From an uncultured Oscillospiraceae bacterium (lineage in GTDB: Bacteria > Bacillota > Clostridia > Oscillospirales > Oscillospiraceae), in assembly GCA_947626315.1 (NCBI GenBank), contig CANQRQ010000002.1:1-64000 (forward strand): a stretch of DNA of 64,000 nucleotides, written 5' to 3'. Under the pieces are notes generated by a model that made no database searches, had not been told where the DNA came from, and worked only from the letters and a program-made list of their open reading frames with translations. Shown here piece after piece: positions 63,694-64,000 of this stretch. The position numbers and the translations under genes were made by a program. Each line of letters opens with the position of its first letter. The first letter of the stretch is position 1.

Positions 63694-64000
63694 ATGTCCA
63701 ATACTATTAACGTCACCCGCTCCTCTCTGCCGGATTTTGAGGAATTCTGCGGAGAGATCCGGGATATCTGGGACAGCCACTGGCTGACCAACATGGGGGA
63801 GAAGCACCGCCGCCTGGAGGCGGAGCTGGAAAAATACCTGGGCGTGCCCTATGTGGCCCTGTTCACCAACGGGCACCTGGCCCTGGAGGCCCTGATCGAC
63901 GCTTTCTCGCTCCAGGGCGAGGTGATCACGACCCCCTTCACCTTCGCCTCCACCACCCACGCCATCGTCCGCCGGGGCTGCACCCCCGTTTTCTGCGATA
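63694..64000 (+). CDS. DegT/DnrJ/EryC1/StrS-family aminotransferase (truncated at window end)
   Basis: My translation from ATG 63694: MSNTINVTRSSLPDFEEFCGEIRDIWDSHWLTNMGEKHRRLEAELEKYLGVPYVALFTNGHLALEALIDAFSLQGEVITTPFTFASTTHAIVRRGCTPVFCD. Confidence 0.92.
   Translation, partial: MSNTINVTRSSLPDFEEFCGEIRDIWDSHWLTNMGEKHRRLEAELEKYLGVPYVALFTNGHLALEALIDAFSLQGEVITTPFTFASTTHAIVRRGCTPVFCD

Overview
The window looks like a high-GC chromosomal segment from an anaerobic, spore-forming Clostridia/Oscillospiraceae-like bacterium (sigG, spoIIR and Rnf are present). No rRNA, complete tRNA, CRISPR array or transposase gene was seen. From left to right it contains: (1) a minus-strand sortase-assembled pilus operon: a 1908-aa LPXTG tip-like adhesin with 18 N-terminal HxHxxxC repeats, an LPXTG backbone pilin, and a class C sortase cut by the left edge; (2) a TauE/SafE-type exporter, a dicarboxylate/amino-acid symporter, a class-V aminotransferase and a LysR regulator; (3) a minus-strand redox block: two TatA/B-like genes, tatC, a Tat-signal FMN-binding/FAD flavoprotein reductase, and rnfC (frameshifted), an rnfD-rnfG fusion, rnfE, rnfA and rnfB; (4) a GntR regulator, DUF1349-like protein, old-yellow-enzyme-type oxidoreductase, HtrA-like protease, ispE, GH13 glucosidase and Ig-like surface protein; (5) a cobalamin-riboswitch-controlled corrinoid ABC transporter with a PduO-type adenosyltransferase, then birA; (6) ftsH behind a perfect CIRCE operator; (7) a PIG-L deacetylase, L10 leader-rplJ-rplL, sigG, ricT/PSP1-holB, a NAGPA-domain protein and CotH/lamin-tail protein; (8) PAP2, a SpoU methyltransferase, alanine dehydrogenase, a VOC protein, an SLC13 permease, a HAD hydrolase, a TAXI-TRAP transporter, spoIIR and the start of a surface-polysaccharide cluster. 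The best leads for follow-up are the Rnf/Tat/flavoprotein block with three putative FMN-attachment motifs and an RnfD-G fusion, the His/Cys-repeat pilus adhesin, a MITE-like repeat with stem-loop-bearing terminal inverted repeats, hairpin-tiled intergenic regions, and CIRCE control of ftsH. All calls come from reading the sequence and supplied translations; no database search was run.
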